From Candidatus Nitrotoga sp. 1052 (GTDB lineage Bacteria > Pseudomonadota > Gammaproteobacteria > Burkholderiales > Gallionellaceae): a stretch of 46,823 nucleotides of DNA. The DNA is taken from NCBI RefSeq assembly GCF_927312905.1, contig NZ_CAKMHQ010000072.1, forward strand, positions 1 to 46,823, given 5' to 3'. The notes beneath the pieces are model-generated. The model saw only the letters and a program-made list of their open reading frames with translations. It ran no database searches and was not told where the DNA came from. Below are positions 26,311 to 36,180 of the stretch, in pieces; position 1 is the first letter of the stretch; each line of letters opens with the position of its first letter. The translations under genes were made by a program, and so were the position numbers.

Positions 26311-27614
26311 GGCTGGATTGTGGTCTGTTCGAGTACGGTTTGTTCAAGCTGGCATTTGAGTGATGAAATGGGTATACGTTCAATGATTTCGGCCCCGAAT
26401 GCATAAGTAAGCATGTTACGCGCTGCTGTTTCAGACAACCCGCGACTCTGCAAATAAAACACTTCCTCGTTGTCGAGCTGGCCGATGGTCGCGCCATGTG
26501 TACACTTCACGTCATCGGCGAAAATTTCAAGTTGCGGTTTGGTATCGACGTGAGCTTTGTTGGTCAATAGCAGGTTGCGACTGGACTGCCTGGAGTCGGT
26601 ACGTTGTGCACCTTGACGCACCATAATTTTGCCGTTGAATACCGCATGCGCGCTGCCGCCGACGATACATTTGTGCATCTGATGACTCACGGCGTGCGGC
26701 TTCGCGTGGTCGATGCAGGTGTGTGTATCGGCCAACTGACGACCTGAGATTAGCGCCAACCCGTCAACCGCACATTCGGCCTCCTCGGCTAACTGTACAT
26801 TCAGGTTATAACGCGAAATGCGAGCGCCGAACGCGACACTCACCGACTGATAATTACTAGCACGTGCGAGTGATACCGCGCAGTTTGCAATATGAAATGC
26901 CTTCGCGCCTTCGCGCTGCACCCGGATATGGTTGACGCGAGCATTATCGACCAACGCGATTTCGGTCACTGCATTGGTGAAATAGGCATCTTCTTGCAAT
27001 GAAACGTAATCCTCAATCACTGTCACTGCGCTACCGGACTCGGCCAGCAACAGGCAGCGCGGGTAGCTTACGACATCCTTTTGCGTTGCAATGAATAGCA
27101 TATGTACCGGCACCGCAACTGAAATGTCGCGTGGCACGACGATCAATGCCGCGTCAAGCAGAAATGCAGTATTAAGGGCAGCAAATACATTGTCGCGGAA
27201 TTCTGTGAGGCGACCCAGGTATGGCTCGATTGCTGCTGCGTGCGCGGCAAATCCAGCTTCCAGATTGACCACCGCTACGCCATTGTCTGTAATAGCACTA
27301 GACAACTGAGGGGCATAGACACCATCAATAAATACCAGTCGGGTAGTCGCTTCCTCGATATAAAAGCGTTCTATGTCTGCGACCTGGAGGCTAATAGTTG
27401 TGCGCACCGGATGGAACGACATCTTGGTGAGCTGCGAAATATCGGTAAAACGCCATTCCTCGTCGCGCAGGGTGGGCACTGTCAGAACACCGACACGGTC
27501 GACCGCCTCCGCGCGTAGTGCATTGAGCCATGCCAATGGACTTGCAGGCAAATGTGGCTGTCCTGCCAGCAGGTTTTCCAGGTAACCCGCATTAATAGTG
27601 CCGGGTGCACTCAT
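26307..27614 (-). CDS. sufD: Fe-S assembly scaffold component SufD
   Basis: Partner of SufB in the SufBC2D scaffold, required for iron entry. The right-handed beta-helix core covers roughly residues 130-380, with [45 protein letters not shown] and YLQSRGLSE as family landmarks. The conserved histidine in [10 protein letters not shown] corresponds to the one implicated in SufBD function. At 435 residues it fits E. coli SufD (423). It overlaps sufC and sufS by 4 bases each, so the SUF core is translationally coupled. Confidence 0.94.
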   Translation of the reverse strand: MSAPGTINAGYLENLLAGQPHLPASPLAWLNALRAEAVDRVGVLTVPTLRDEEWRFTDISQLTKMSFHPVRTTISLQVADIERFYIEEATTRLVFIDGVYAPQLSSAITDNGVAVVNLEAGFAAHAAAIEPYLGRLTEFRDNVFAALNTAFLLDAALIVVPRDISVAVPVHMLFIATQKDVVSYPRCLLLAESGSAVTVIEDYVSLQEDAYFTNAVTEIALVDNARVNHIRVQREGAKAFHIANCAVSLARASNYQSVSVAFGARISRYNLNVQLAEEAECAVDGLALISGRQLADTHTCIDHAKPHAVSHQMHKCIVGGSAHAVFNGKIMVRQGAQRTDSRQSSRNLLLTNKAHVDTKPQLEIFADDVKCTHGATIGQLDNEEVFYLQSRGLSETAARNMLTYAFGAEIIERIPISSLKCQLEQTVLEQTTIQP

Positions 27615-28405
27615 GCCGTCGCCCTCGCTGTAGCCTTGTGCTCGACTCCGACCCAGTCGTAGCCACGTGATTCAAGTTCGAATGCAAGTTCCTTGCCGCC
27701 CGTCTTGATGATGCGGCCTGCTTCCATCACATGTACGTAATCAGGCACGATATAGTTCAACAGACGCTGATAGTGCGTTACCAGCACGATCGCATTATCT
27801 TTGTTGGCAAGCTGGTTGACACCGTTGGCGACGATCCTGAGTGCGTCAATGTCGAGGCCGGAATCGGTCTCATCCAGAATCGCCAGTCGTGGGTCCAACA
27901 TCGCCATTTGCAATATTTCGTTGCGCTTTTTTTCGCCACCGGAGAAGCCTTCATTAACACTACGCTCAAGAAAATCAGGACTCATTTCGAGCAATTTCAT
28001 CTTCTCGCGCACATAGTCATCAAACTCGAGCGGATCGAGCTCTTCTTTGCCACGATGCGTCTGAACAGTATTATAAGTAAGGCGCAGGAACTGGCTATTG
28101 CCCACGCCGGGTATCTCAATCGGATACTGAAATGCGAGGAATACGCCGGCACGTGCGCGCTCTTCGGGAGCAAGCTCGAGCAAGTTCTGACCTTCGAACA
28201 TTACTGTACCGCCCGTGACTTCATAAGCTGAATGACCCGCGAGTATCTTGGAGAACGTGCTCTTGCCCGAGCCGTTTGGCCCCATGATGGCGTGTATTTC
28301 GCCACTTCTTACGGTCAAGTCCAATCCTTTTAAAATCTCGGTACCACTCACGTTTGCGCATAGCCCGCGCACTTCGAGCAATATCTTGCTGTCCTTGTAA
28401 ATCAT
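27611..28405 (-). CDS. sufC: SUF ATPase SufC
   Basis: ABC-type ATPase of the cytosolic SufBC2D complex that drives conformational change during cluster assembly. Walker A is [10 protein letters not shown]. The signature is [13 protein letters not shown], the SufC-specific form with KK after the glutamate. Walker B is [14 protein letters not shown], and the switch histidine lies in VTHYQRLL. The 264-residue length is slightly longer than usual (about 248) because of a tail ending [10 protein letters not shown]. It overlaps both neighbours by 4 bases. Confidence 0.96.
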   Translation of the reverse strand: MIYKDSKILLEVRGLCANVSGTEILKGLDLTVRSGEIHAIMGPNGSGKSTFSKILAGHSAYEVTGGTVMFEGQNLLELAPEERARAGVFLAFQYPIEIPGVGNSQFLRLTYNTVQTHRGKEELDPLEFDDYVREKMKLLEMSPDFLERSVNEGFSGGEKKRNEILQMAMLDPRLAILDETDSGLDIDALRIVANGVNQLANKDNAIVLVTHYQRLLNYIVPDYVHVMEAGRIIKTGGKELAFELESRGYDWVGVEHKATARATA

Positions 28406-29838
28406 CCAACGCTCCCTTCTAGTTTGAAACTGAGCAATGCGGTTGCTTCGACCGCAAACTCCATTGGTAATTGCTGAAATACGTCTTTACAGAATCCATT
28501 AATAATCATTGATACTGCAGCCTCTGCATTGATGCCGCGCTGTGCAAAGTAGAACAGCTGATCCTCTCCGATCTTCGAGGTCGATGCCTCGTGTTCGACT
28601 TGGGAGCTGTTGTTAGCTACTTGGATATAGGGAAAGGTGTGGGCGCCGGACTGGTGGCCAACCAACATCGAATCACATTGCGAATAATTGCGTGCACCCG
28701 TGGCGCTCGGCGCAATCTTGACCAATCCGCGGTAACTGTTGTTGGAATGGCCAGCCGAGATACCTTTGCTGACTATAGTGCTGCGCGTATTTTTGCCGAT
28801 GTGTATCATTTTGGTGCCCGTATCGGCTTGCTGATAATGGTTGGTGACCGCAACGGAATAGAATTCGCCGACCGAATTGTCGCCAAGCAGCACGCAAGAA
28901 GGATACTTCCAGGTGATCGCCGAGCCGGTTTCAACTTGGGTCCACGAAATGCGCGAGTTAACGCCTTTGGCCAAGCCGCGCTTGGTCACGAAGTTGTAAA
29001 TGCCACCAACGCCGTTCTCGTCACCCGCATACCAATTTTGCACTGTCGAATATTTGATGTCGGCGTTATCGAGTGCTACGAGCTCCACTACCGCCGCATG
29101 CAGCTGGTTGCTGCTAAACGCAGGCGCGGTACAGCCTTCAAGGTAAGAAACCGAAGACCCTTCCTCAGCAATGATCATCGTGCGCTCGAATTGACCTGAT
29201 TCCTCAGTGTTGATGCGGAAATAGGTCGATAAATCCATCGGGCATTTGACGCCTTTGGGTATGTAGCAGAACGAGCCGTCGGTAAATACCGCAGAGTTGA
29301 GCGCGGCATAAAAATTATCACTGGGCGGTATCACGGTGCCGAGATATTTCTTCACCAGCTCGGGATGATCAAGCACAGCCTCCGACATTGAACAGAAAAT
29401 GATGCCAACCTCGGCAAGTTTATGCTTGTAAGTAGTCGCCACCGATACACTGTCAAAAATGACATCAACCGCAACGCCAGCAAGCGCCATGCGCTCATGT
29501 AGCGGCACGCCAAGCTTCTCGAACGTACGTAACAATTCAGGATCGACCTCGTCCATGCTTTTCAATTTCGGCTTTTGCTTGGGCGCAGCATAATAGCTGA
29601 TTGCTTGGAAATCGATCTTCGGATAATGAACATTTGGCCACGCAGGCTCTTCCATCTTGAGCCAAGCTTCGTAGGATTTGAGCCGGAACTCAAGCAGCCA
29701 CTCTGGTTCTTTTTTCTTGGCCGAAATCATCCGGATGGTATCTTCATTCAATCCCTTCGGCGCGACATCAGACTCGATGCTAGTGACAAAACCATGTTTA
29801 TATGGCTGGTTGACGAGGTTTTGCAGCGTTGCACTCAT
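28402..29838 (-). CDS. sufB: Fe-S assembly scaffold protein SufB
   Basis: Main scaffold on which new [4Fe-4S] clusters are built. Landmarks include [71 protein letters not shown] and the C-terminal [12 protein letters not shown]. The cysteine in YSQCDSML corresponds to the conserved cluster-related cysteine near position 405 of E. coli SufB. Length 478 is normal. GGAGG precedes the ATG by about 7 bases, so this core gene is also independently well initiated, 73 bases after sufA. Confidence 0.96.
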   Translation of the reverse strand: MSATLQNLVNQPYKHGFVTSIESDVAPKGLNEDTIRMISAKKKEPEWLLEFRLKSYEAWLKMEEPAWPNVHYPKIDFQAISYYAAPKQKPKLKSMDEVDPELLRTFEKLGVPLHERMALAGVAVDVIFDSVSVATTYKHKLAEVGIIFCSMSEAVLDHPELVKKYLGTVIPPSDNFYAALNSAVFTDGSFCYIPKGVKCPMDLSTYFRINTEESGQFERTMIIAEEGSSVSYLEGCTAPAFSSNQLHAAVVELVALDNADIKYSTVQNWYAGDENGVGGIYNFVTKRGLAKGVNSRISWTQVETGSAITWKYPSCVLLGDNSVGEFYSVAVTNHYQQADTGTKMIHIGKNTRSTIVSKGISAGHSNNSYRGLVKIAPSATGARNYSQCDSMLVGHQSGAHTFPYIQVANNSSQVEHEASTSKIGEDQLFYFAQRGINAEAAVSMIINGFCKDVFQQLPMEFAVEATALLSFKLEGSVG

Positions 29839-29911
29839 TGTGTTACCTCCGAGAAATCATCAATATCGAAGAAAAAAGCTTGTCCATGGGTTACATGAGG
29901 CAATTAAACGG

Positions 29912-30280
29912 TCAAACCTTTACTGAATTTTGAACTATGGATTTTGCCGCTTCACCTGTCAGGTTGAAGCTCTCACCACAGCCGCACATGCTGCCGACAT
30001 TGGGATTGTCAAATTTAAACATCTGCTTAAGCCCTTCGGTCACGAAATCTAAACGCGAGCCGTTAATATATGACAGGGTCGAGTCATTAAACACAACCTT
30101 GGCGTTATGCGCTTCGAACATATGATCTCCTGCGAGCACCTCATCGGCATAGTCATAGGTATAAGCATAGCCAGAGCAGCCGACTTTTTTGACGCCGATG
30201 CGAAGAGCAAGGCCTTTCCCACGCTTTGCGAGTTGAGCCTGGATCTGTTTTGCTGCACTTTCAGTTAATGTAATCGCCAT
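29912..30280 (-). CDS. sufA: A-type Fe-S carrier protein
   Basis: A-type carrier (IscA/SufA/ErpA family) that takes clusters from SufBCD to apo-enzymes. The three ligand cysteines are present: C35 (KKVGCSGYAY) and C99/C101 (GSMCGCGESF). Length 122 fits SufA and IscA. Its place between iscR and sufB matches sufA, but iscA cannot be excluded by sequence alone. AGGAG lies about 8 bases before the ATG. The 150 bases separating it from iscR hold no obvious promoter or terminator, so it is probably in the iscR transcript. Confidence 0.92.
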   Translation of the reverse strand: MAITLTESAAKQIQAQLAKRGKGLALRIGVKKVGCSGYAYTYDYADEVLAGDHMFEAHNAKVVFNDSTLSYINGSRLDFVTEGLKQMFKFDNPNVGSMCGCGESFNLTGEAAKSIVQNSVKV

Positions 30281-30431
30281 TACTTAAACTCCTAATAGTA
30301 GCCAAAGAGAGCATCGAGAAAGGCCAGGGAAAATCTCAGAGCCAATCTCTATTATGGTTTTCTGTGTTCAATCGTTATTTAAATCGCCCACGAAACCAAA
30401 CGATCGAAGAATGCACCTAATCAGGTCTGGA

Positions 30432-30905
30432 TTACACCGGAACAAGCACTTGTTTAACAATATTTTTGCTGACACTTACCGTCTTAACTTCGGACTTGGC
30501 CTTGGCAGCATTGTCAACTAATTGCTGCAAGCTTACCCCCGCCATATAGCCATATAAAGCTTCGTTCAGCCCCATCCATAAATCATGTGTAATGCATTGT
30601 TTCTCGTCATGGCAATTAGCCTTGCCACCACACCGGGTAGCATCCACTGACTCATCCACTGCCACTACGATGTCGGCGACTGAGATTTGTGCGCTTGGAC
30701 GTGCCAGATAATAACCACCACCCGGGCCGCGCACTGCAACCACGACGTTGCGCTTACGCAACTTGCCGAACAGCTGCTCAAGGTAAGACTGCGAAATTTT
30801 TTGGCGCTCACTAATGCTGGACAGTGTTACAGGGCCGCATCCGCCATGCAAAGCCAGATCAGCCATTGCCATCACGGCAAAACGTCCTTTAGTGGTAAGT
30901 CGCAT
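30432..30905 (-). CDS. iscR: Fe-S cluster-sensing Rrf2-family repressor IscR
   Basis: Winged-helix Rrf2 regulator that binds a [2Fe-2S] cluster and represses cluster-assembly genes when clusters are plentiful. The helix-turn-helix covers about residues 25-55, with the RGPGGGYYLAR wing following. The cluster ligands C92, C98, C104 and H107 fall at the same residue numbers as in E. coli IscR, so cluster sensing should be intact. GGGAG precedes the ATG. As first gene of the suf operon, with a type 1 operator about 210 bases upstream, it should autoregulate the unit. Confidence 0.95.
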   Translation of the reverse strand: MRLTTKGRFAVMAMADLALHGGCGPVTLSSISERQKISQSYLEQLFGKLRKRNVVVAVRGPGGGYYLARPSAQISVADIVVAVDESVDATRCGGKANCHDEKQCITHDLWMGLNEALYGYMAGVSLQQLVDNAAKAKSEVKTVSVSKNIVKQVLVPV

Positions 30906-31102
30906 GATTTCTCCCTGAGTTTACATCGCACAAGATCAGCATTTTTATCTGTTATACATGCCGACGTGAACCAGCTCTTATGTTTTATAAGTAGCTGCGC
31001 CATCCCAACTTGTCTTTAGGGCAGCTATGTACAACACACTCGAGCTTCACTACCATTTCATTCTGCGCGATCATCACGCGAATTGGAAAATCCTTAAAAA
31101 GA

Positions 31103-31131
31103 ATAATAAAATACCCAACCGATTTAGTCAA
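31103..31131 (-). promoter_or_regulatory. Sigma70-type promoter of the iscR-suf operon
   Basis: On the minus strand TTGACT (31131-31126) and TATTAT (31108-31103) are separated by exactly 17 bases, a strong sigma70 pattern. The transcript would start near 31096 and leave a leader of about 190 bases before iscR. The promoter lies directly behind the cysE stop and overlaps the IscR-like operator, as expected for repression by blocking polymerase. Confidence 0.7.
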
Positions 31132-31135
31132 CTAA
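31111..31135 (-). promoter_or_regulatory. IscR type 1 operator
   Basis: On the minus strand this 25-base site reads TTAGTTGACTAAAT then CGGTTGGGTAT. Against the E. coli IscR type 1 consensus as I recall it (ATASYYGACT, RWWW, YAGTCRRSTAT) it agrees at 22 of 25 positions. It lies between and over the -35 and -10 elements of the iscR promoter. A second GTTGACTAA half-site lies 17 bases further upstream, in the cysE stop codon region. Confidence 0.7.
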
Positions 31136-31140
31136 TAACT

Positions 31141-31869
31141 TTAGTCAACAATTCTATTCAGGTAATTGGGATCGAACTTGTCGGCGGTGGCGCGTTCTTC
31201 CTCGATGTTCACGCCCATTTTTTCTAGTTGTTCTAGAATAAGATCGATGCGTTTATCTACCACCATGCCATGTCCTAGCAAGCCGTGAATAGCTTGAGCC
31301 AGCGGATCATTCTGGTCATTGCTGATGCCATAAGCATTAAAACCTGGCCTCTTTGAAGCCTCATCAAGGATGCGCGCCGGTATCCCGGCAGCCGTCGCTC
31401 CCGCCGGCACATTCTTCACCACCACGGCATTGGAGCCTATCTTGGCGCTATCGCCGATGGTAATAGGACCCAAGATTTTGGCGCCGGCCCCAACCACGAC
31501 ACCATTACCTAGCGTGGGATGGCGCTTTCCCTCTTTCCATGAAGTCCCGCCCAGAGTTACGCCATGATACAAAGTACAATCATCACCGATCTCAGCGGTT
31601 TCACCGATAACCACACCCATGCCGTGATCAATGAAAAACCTTCGCCCGATGGTTGCCCCCGGATGGATCTCGATGCCGGTCAAAAAACGGCCCAAGTGCG
31701 ACAGAAAGCGCGCCAGCCATTTCAGCTTTGCATACCATAGCCAATGTGCTATGCGATGCACCAAGCGCGCGTGAAATCCGGGGTAGCAGGTTATTACCTC
31801 AAACACACTGCGCGCCGCTGGATCGCGCGCGAACACGCTGTCTATATCTTCTTTGATAGATTGGAACAT
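31141..31869 (-). CDS. cysE: Serine O-acetyltransferase
   Basis: Transfers acetyl from acetyl-CoA to serine, giving O-acetylserine for cysteine synthesis. An N-terminal helical part ([19 protein letters not shown]) is followed by a left-handed beta-helix of hexapeptide repeats ([28 protein letters not shown], positions about 68-95). LGGTSW and KRHPTLG carry catalytic residues. The 242-residue length is of the shorter type. It is 14 bases behind trmJ, and its end abuts the iscR promoter, so cysteine supply and cluster assembly genes are neighbours in one direction. Confidence 0.94.
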   Translation of the reverse strand: MFQSIKEDIDSVFARDPAARSVFEVITCYPGFHARLVHRIAHWLWYAKLKWLARFLSHLGRFLTGIEIHPGATIGRRFFIDHGMGVVIGETAEIGDDCTLYHGVTLGGTSWKEGKRHPTLGNGVVVGAGAKILGPITIGDSAKIGSNAVVVKNVPAGATAAGIPARILDEASKRPGFNAYGISNDQNDPLAQAIHGLLGHGMVVDKRIDLILEQLEKMGVNIEEERATADKFDPNYLNRIVD

Positions 31870-31883
31870 CAGGGCACCTAAAT

Positions 31884-32699
31884 TTACTCACTCAATTTCT
31901 TTTTGTTTTGATCGTCGAGTTTTTGCTGCGTATGGTATTCAGTCGTGACAGTCAAAATACCACGCAGAATGTTAACTTCCTCATGCTCCAGCCGTGCACG
32001 TGCATACAAACGGCGCAACTTTTGCATCAGCTTGGTCGATTGCTTATCCCGTAAAAAACCAATTTCGGTAAGAGTGTCTTCCAAGTGCCGGAAATATCTT
32101 TCCACCTGTTCCGCCGATGCCGGATTCAGTTCGGGCGGGGCATATTCTCCCTGCCCTGAAGCCAGGCGCAGTTCATAGCATATCAGTTGCACCGCGGCCG
32201 CCAGATTAAGTGACGTATACGACGGGCTGGCAGGAATGCGCACAATGAAGTGACAGCGCGCCAACTCATTGTTGGTCAAACCGGACATTTCGGTACCAAA
32301 CAGAAGCGCCACAGGTTGCTGCATTGCTTGCTGCACCATTAGGGGCATCGCCGCGCGCGGAGTGAGTACTTCTTGCGAAATGTAACGCGCACGTGCCGAC
32401 ATTCCCGCCACCAAGACCACACCGTGCAACGCCTCGTCTAGCGAGCCACACACAACTGCATTTTGCAGCACATCTGCCGCGCTGGCAGCCATCGCATCCG
32501 CTTGCTGGTCAGGAAAACGCTGTGGATTAATCAAATACAGACTCTGCAGCCCCATGGTCTTCATCGCGCGCGCAGCCGCGCCAATATTGCCTGGATGAGT
32601 GGTATGACTAAGTACCACACGTACATTATTTAAAATCTCTGGTTTATCCAAAGTGCAATTCACACTAAAATACGCCTTCGGAACAATCCGACTGCTCAT
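31884..32699 (-). CDS. trmJ: tRNA 2'-O-methyltransferase TrmJ (SpoU family)
   Basis: SPOUT-class enzyme methylating the ribose of position 32 in several tRNAs. [20 protein letters not shown] near 31-50 is motif 1, [15 protein letters not shown] motif 2, and [17 protein letters not shown] motif 3 that forms the SAM knot. The C-terminal extension (about residues 180-270) with [15 protein letters not shown] is typical for TrmJ rather than TrmH. Length 271. It diverges from suhB with only 14 bases between the start codons, so each promoter must lie in the coding region of the other. Confidence 0.92.
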   Translation of the reverse strand: MSSRIVPKAYFSVNCTLDKPEILNNVRVVLSHTTHPGNIGAAARAMKTMGLQSLYLINPQRFPDQQADAMAASAADVLQNAVVCGSLDEALHGVVLVAGMSARARYISQEVLTPRAAMPLMVQQAMQQPVALLFGTEMSGLTNNELARCHFIVRIPASPSYTSLNLAAAVQLICYELRLASGQGEYAPPELNPASAEQVERYFRHLEDTLTEIGFLRDKQSTKLMQKLRRLYARARLEHEEVNILRGILTVTTEYHTQQKLDDQNKKKLSE

Positions 32700-32713
32700 T
32701 AAAAAGGTTCGTT

Positions 32714-33520
32714 ATGCATCCCATGCTCACCATCGCGGTGAAAGCCGCGCGTCGCGCCGGCAATTTGATCCATCGTGCTGCCGATAATCTTGACCACCTC
32801 ACCGTCACCAAAAAATCTCACTCCGATTATGTCAGTGAGGTGGATCGCGCAGCCGAGCAGGCCATTATCAACACCTTGCTGGATGCCTACCCAAAACACG
32901 CAATTCTAGCAGAAGAGAGTGGTGCCCGAGGCGACTCGGAATATGTTTGGATCATCGACCCACTCGATGGCACCACTAACTTCTTGCACGGTTTTCAGCA
33001 ATACGCCGTGTCCATTGCATTGCAGCACAATGGCGTATTGACCCAGGCAGTAATATATGACCCAACCAAGAATGACCTGTTTACCGCCACGCGTGGCAGC
33101 GGCGCTTATATCAATGACCGTCGTCTGCGTGTAAGCAAACGCATCGAACTGGCCGACTGCCTGATTGGCACCGGATTTCCTTACACCAAGTTTGAGTATC
33201 TGGATGCCTATATGAACATTTTGCGCGACATGATGCAAAAGACAGCCGGCCTGCGCCGGCCCGGCTCTGCCGCACTTGACCTCGCCTACACTGCAGCGGG
33301 GCGCTATGATGGTTTTTTTGAAATTGGCCTTAAACCCTGGGACATCGCCGCGGGATGTTTGCTGATTACAGAAGCGGGCGGTTTGGTGGGTGACATGCAA
33401 GGCAACGACACCTTCCTCGAAAGCGGCAACCTTTGTGCAGGTAACCCCAAGGTATTCGCGCAGATGCTGCAAGTCATTGCTCCTCATCTGACGGAGGGGC
33501 TGAAATCTAGTAATTCATAA
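32714..33520 (+). CDS. suhB: Inositol-1-monophosphatase family protein SuhB
   Basis: Mg-dependent phosphatase of the inositol monophosphatase family; SuhB proteins also take part in rRNA transcription antitermination. Metal-site motifs are [15 protein letters not shown] near 80 and [19 protein letters not shown] near 206, with LAEESG at 65 providing the first glutamate. The 268-residue length is normal. AAGG lies 6 bases before the ATG. Divergent from trmJ-cysE, an order common in beta- and gammaproteobacteria. Confidence 0.94.
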   Translation: MHPMLTIAVKAARRAGNLIHRAADNLDHLTVTKKSHSDYVSEVDRAAEQAIINTLLDAYPKHAILAEESGARGDSEYVWIIDPLDGTTNFLHGFQQYAVSIALQHNGVLTQAVIYDPTKNDLFTATRGSGAYINDRRLRVSKRIELADCLIGTGFPYTKFEYLDAYMNILRDMMQKTAGLRRPGSAALDLAYTAAGRYDGFFEIGLKPWDIAAGCLLITEAGGLVGDMQGNDTFLESGNLCAGNPKVFAQMLQVIAPHLTEGLKSSNS

Positions 33521-33786
33521 AATTATTCTGGTGCAAGCCGTAATAACTCGACCACAAGAATTTACGACAGCATAGAGCGTTATGCCGCGAGCACCACGTT
33601 CCACTTTATTCACGGTTTGGACTGCTAGAGCTGCAGTGTTTCTAGAAGGTAGGTACCTTGTATGCGGCGCATCGATTTATCCGGCCAATTACTCTCGAAC
33701 AAACTTTCACTGCTACGTACAGAGCGGATTCGAGAGCCAACCACAACAGTAAATATCCATGTAGCTGTCGTCGATTTAGCTTCCTT

Positions 33787-34500
33787 CTATGTGGGATTTA
33801 AGCATTTATTTTTTGCAAAGCCCGCCGAATTCGGATGCGTTGCGGTAAACACCAAGTAGTGCTCAAACCATTGGCGTGCCAAGCTGGCGACTTGTTCCAG
33901 CGTACCCGGCTCTTCGAAGAGGTGTGTTGCACCCGGAATAATATCAAGCCGTTTTTCTCCGTGTATTTGTGCCAGTGCGGTCTCGTTGAGACGAATCACT
34001 TGACGATCTTCTCCTCCGACGATGAGCAATGTCGGTGCCTTGACCCGCGAAAGCGCATCTCCCGCCAAATCAGGTCTACCACCGCGAGAAACGATGGCGG
34101 CCACATCCTGAGGATGGTCGGCCGCAGTCAGCAACGCGGCACCGGCACCGGTGCTAGCACCGAAATAGCCGATTTTCAATGCATGGGTTGATTGATTCTG
34201 CTTGAGCCAATCCGTCACATATCCAAGTCTCTGCGCCAGCAATTGGATATCAAAGCGCAAATACCCACTAGGGCGATCAGCAACCTCTTCCTCTGCTGTT
34301 AACAAATCAATCAGCAGCGTTGCCAACCCTGCCTGCTGTAATTGTTCCGCCACAAATCGATTACGCGGGCTGTGCCTGCTGCTGCCACTGCCATGCGCAA
34401 ACAATACAATTCCGCTGGCATTTGACGGTAAGCTTAAATTGCCTTCAAGCTCGACTGGGCCAGCCGGAATGTGAACCAATTTTTGTTCCTGAGGATTCAT
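33787..34500 (-). CDS. Alpha/beta hydrolase (dienelactone hydrolase-like)
   Basis: A 237-residue soluble alpha/beta hydrolase. The nucleophile elbow GASTG (S116), an aspartate in VGGEDRQV (D165) and a histidine in GATHLFEEPG (H193) form the triad, and LFAHGSGSSRHSPRN is the oxyanion-side loop. The start at 34500 follows a strong GTGGAGG ribosome site. Proteins of this kind often occur beside, or fused with, erythromycin-esterase-like and phosphoribosyltransferase proteins; here an erythromycin-esterase-like gene lies 36 bases upstream on the same strand. The last 20 residues (after HYLVF) look like an added tail. Substrate unknown. Confidence 0.85.
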   Translation of the reverse strand: MNPQEQKLVHIPAGPVELEGNLSLPSNASGIVLFAHGSGSSRHSPRNRFVAEQLQQAGLATLLIDLLTAEEEVADRPSGYLRFDIQLLAQRLGYVTDWLKQNQSTHALKIGYFGASTGAGAALLTAADHPQDVAAIVSRGGRPDLAGDALSRVKAPTLLIVGGEDRQVIRLNETALAQIHGEKRLDIIPGATHLFEEPGTLEQVASLARQWFEHYLVFTATHPNSAGFAKNKCLNPT

Positions 34501-34536
34501 TTTGGCCTCCACGAAATTCAATATTTGTAAATCGCG

Positions 34537-35880
34537 TTACACGGCAAATGGGAAAGTTTCAGGCACTTCGCCTTCTTTCCATAGTGCGCTTCTCTCCAAA
34601 GGCTCCACTGCACGCGTTTCATCAAAGTGTAGAACCACATCGAACTGCTCGGGCAAGGTTGCATAAAAGTAATGGCTGCTACGCTCAGTCTCCGGCAAAT
34701 ATACCACCCCGATCGCACGCTCAAGGCGCGGCTCGCGTAGATAATTCGATGCCCTGCTATTACGTAACGGCAGCATGAATGAAGGCAGCCCAGTTTCATG
34801 CAGCAAGCTCTCGTAACTGTTAGGCAGCGCCGGGCGTACATGTTTGCGTTCGGCTCCGCTGTCCCATCCAGAAGCGGCCGTTACCGTGCCATGATGTGTA
34901 GTAAACCCGACCAGTATGGCTTCCTGGTTATAACGCTCGCGTACCAATTGACCTACATTTAATTCGCCGCCTTGGCCCATTTGAGTGGCTCGAGCATCAC
35001 CGAGATGCGAGTTATGCGCCCACAAAACAATCTTGCTGTGTTGATCCTGCCGATCAAGATGTTTAATCAATGCATCAAGTGTCTCCACCATATGGCGATC
35101 GCGCAAATTCCAGGACGATGCGCGCGACTGGAACATCGAGCGATAGTATTCTTCGGCATTTTTGACGAGTCTGGCATTTTGCTCGGCGTAGAAAAACTCA
35201 TCCATTGCCGCGTTACCGTCCTGCCGCATGTATGCCGCGAACTGCTGTCGCAAATCAATCAACTCATCGATTACCTGTTGCTCACACGAGGTGCTTAGTC
35301 CAAAGCTGGCTGCATAGCCATAAGTTTCAATATTTTCGCTAAAGTGATCAAAGCAGCCATAGCGGTAACGTGCGCGCTGAGCCGCTTGCGGATCAACCTT
35401 GTCGAGATAATCAAGAACCGCGCGGGTTGAACTGTTAAGACTATAGAGATCAAGTCCATAAAAACCGACGTGTTTGCCTGGGGATTCCAGAGCATCGTTA
35501 TGCTCGCGCAGCCAACCTATAAAATCCAGTACATCGGCATTGCGCCACATCCAGGTTGGAAAACGTTTGAAATCAGCTAGTGCATCGGTTGCCGAGACAT
35601 CATTTGATATGCCGCGCACATAGCGATTAACGCGATAGGCGGAAGGCCAATCAGCTTCGACAGCAACAGCCGTGAAATTTTTTTCTTTAATCAACCGTTC
35701 AGTAATCCGGGCGCGTTCGCGATAAAACTCATGCGTCCCATGCGAGGCTTCGCCCAGCAGAACCAAGCGTGCATCGCCGATAATCGACATGAGCGCATCA
35801 TAATCACTGTGATCCCCGACCAAAGGGCGCGCATCCGTCTTTATCAGATCAATCAATACGGAATCGGGCATCGTGATCAT
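34537..35880 (-). CDS. Erythromycin esterase family protein
   Basis: A 447-residue protein of the EreA/EreB-like superfamily. The catalytic signature LLGEASHGTHEFYRERA (E44, H47) is intact, as are AVEADWPSAYRVNRYVRG, the SSWNLRDRHMVETL segment and VLWAHNSHLGDARATQMGQ with the second pair of histidines. True erythromycin esterases form a small branch; most chromosomal members like this have unknown substrates and resistance should not be assumed. AGGAGG lies 8 bases before the ATG. It is transcribed ahead of the alpha/beta hydrolase gene, presumably as one operon. Confidence 0.87.
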   Translation of the reverse strand: MITMPDSVLIDLIKTDARPLVGDHSDYDALMSIIGDARLVLLGEASHGTHEFYRERARITERLIKEKNFTAVAVEADWPSAYRVNRYVRGISNDVSATDALADFKRFPTWMWRNADVLDFIGWLREHNDALESPGKHVGFYGLDLYSLNSSTRAVLDYLDKVDPQAAQRARYRYGCFDHFSENIETYGYAASFGLSTSCEQQVIDELIDLRQQFAAYMRQDGNAAMDEFFYAEQNARLVKNAEEYYRSMFQSRASSWNLRDRHMVETLDALIKHLDRQDQHSKIVLWAHNSHLGDARATQMGQGGELNVGQLVRERYNQEAILVGFTTHHGTVTAASGWDSGAERKHVRPALPNSYESLLHETGLPSFMLPLRNSRASNYLREPRLERAIGVVYLPETERSSHYFYATLPEQFDVVLHFDETRAVEPLERSALWKEGEVPETFPFAV

Positions 35881-36180
35881 ATGTCAGCCTCCTGACTAAT
35901 ATTTTCGCTTCGCTGTTTATGCAGTCACCAGAGTTGATCGGCGAGCAACTTTTCAGCATGGACACATGAAAAGACTGCACCTAACTACTAGCCGAGTCTG
36001 TGCGATAGCCCACATATTCAGGTTTTAATTTAGGCCAGTCCCAAACCTTTCGGTAGTGTGAATAGAAAAACATTCGAATGGTTTCGTGTGCCGAAGCTAT
36101 GTCTGGGGCGAGCAGAGGAGAAATGCAGAGTGAATTATTTTATTGCGTGAGGCTTTTTTTGCCTTGCTGCCATCTGAAAA
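35881..36180. other. Intergenic stretch with a possible gene fragment
   Basis: Between the end of mutS and the erythromycin-esterase-like gene. On the minus strand about 50 codons (36140 down to a stop at 35981-35983) stay open and look protein-like, including HETIRMFFYSHYRKVWDWPK and EYVGYRTDSAS, but there is no convincing start or ribosome site and I do not recognise the family. It may be the 3' remnant of a lost gene. GGC-A7-GCC near 36150 is too small to call a terminator. Confidence 0.3.

Noticed and set aside
33662-33859. A 65-codon plus-strand frame after suhB
   Set aside because: Runs into the 3' end of the hydrolase gene on the other strand and has no family features.
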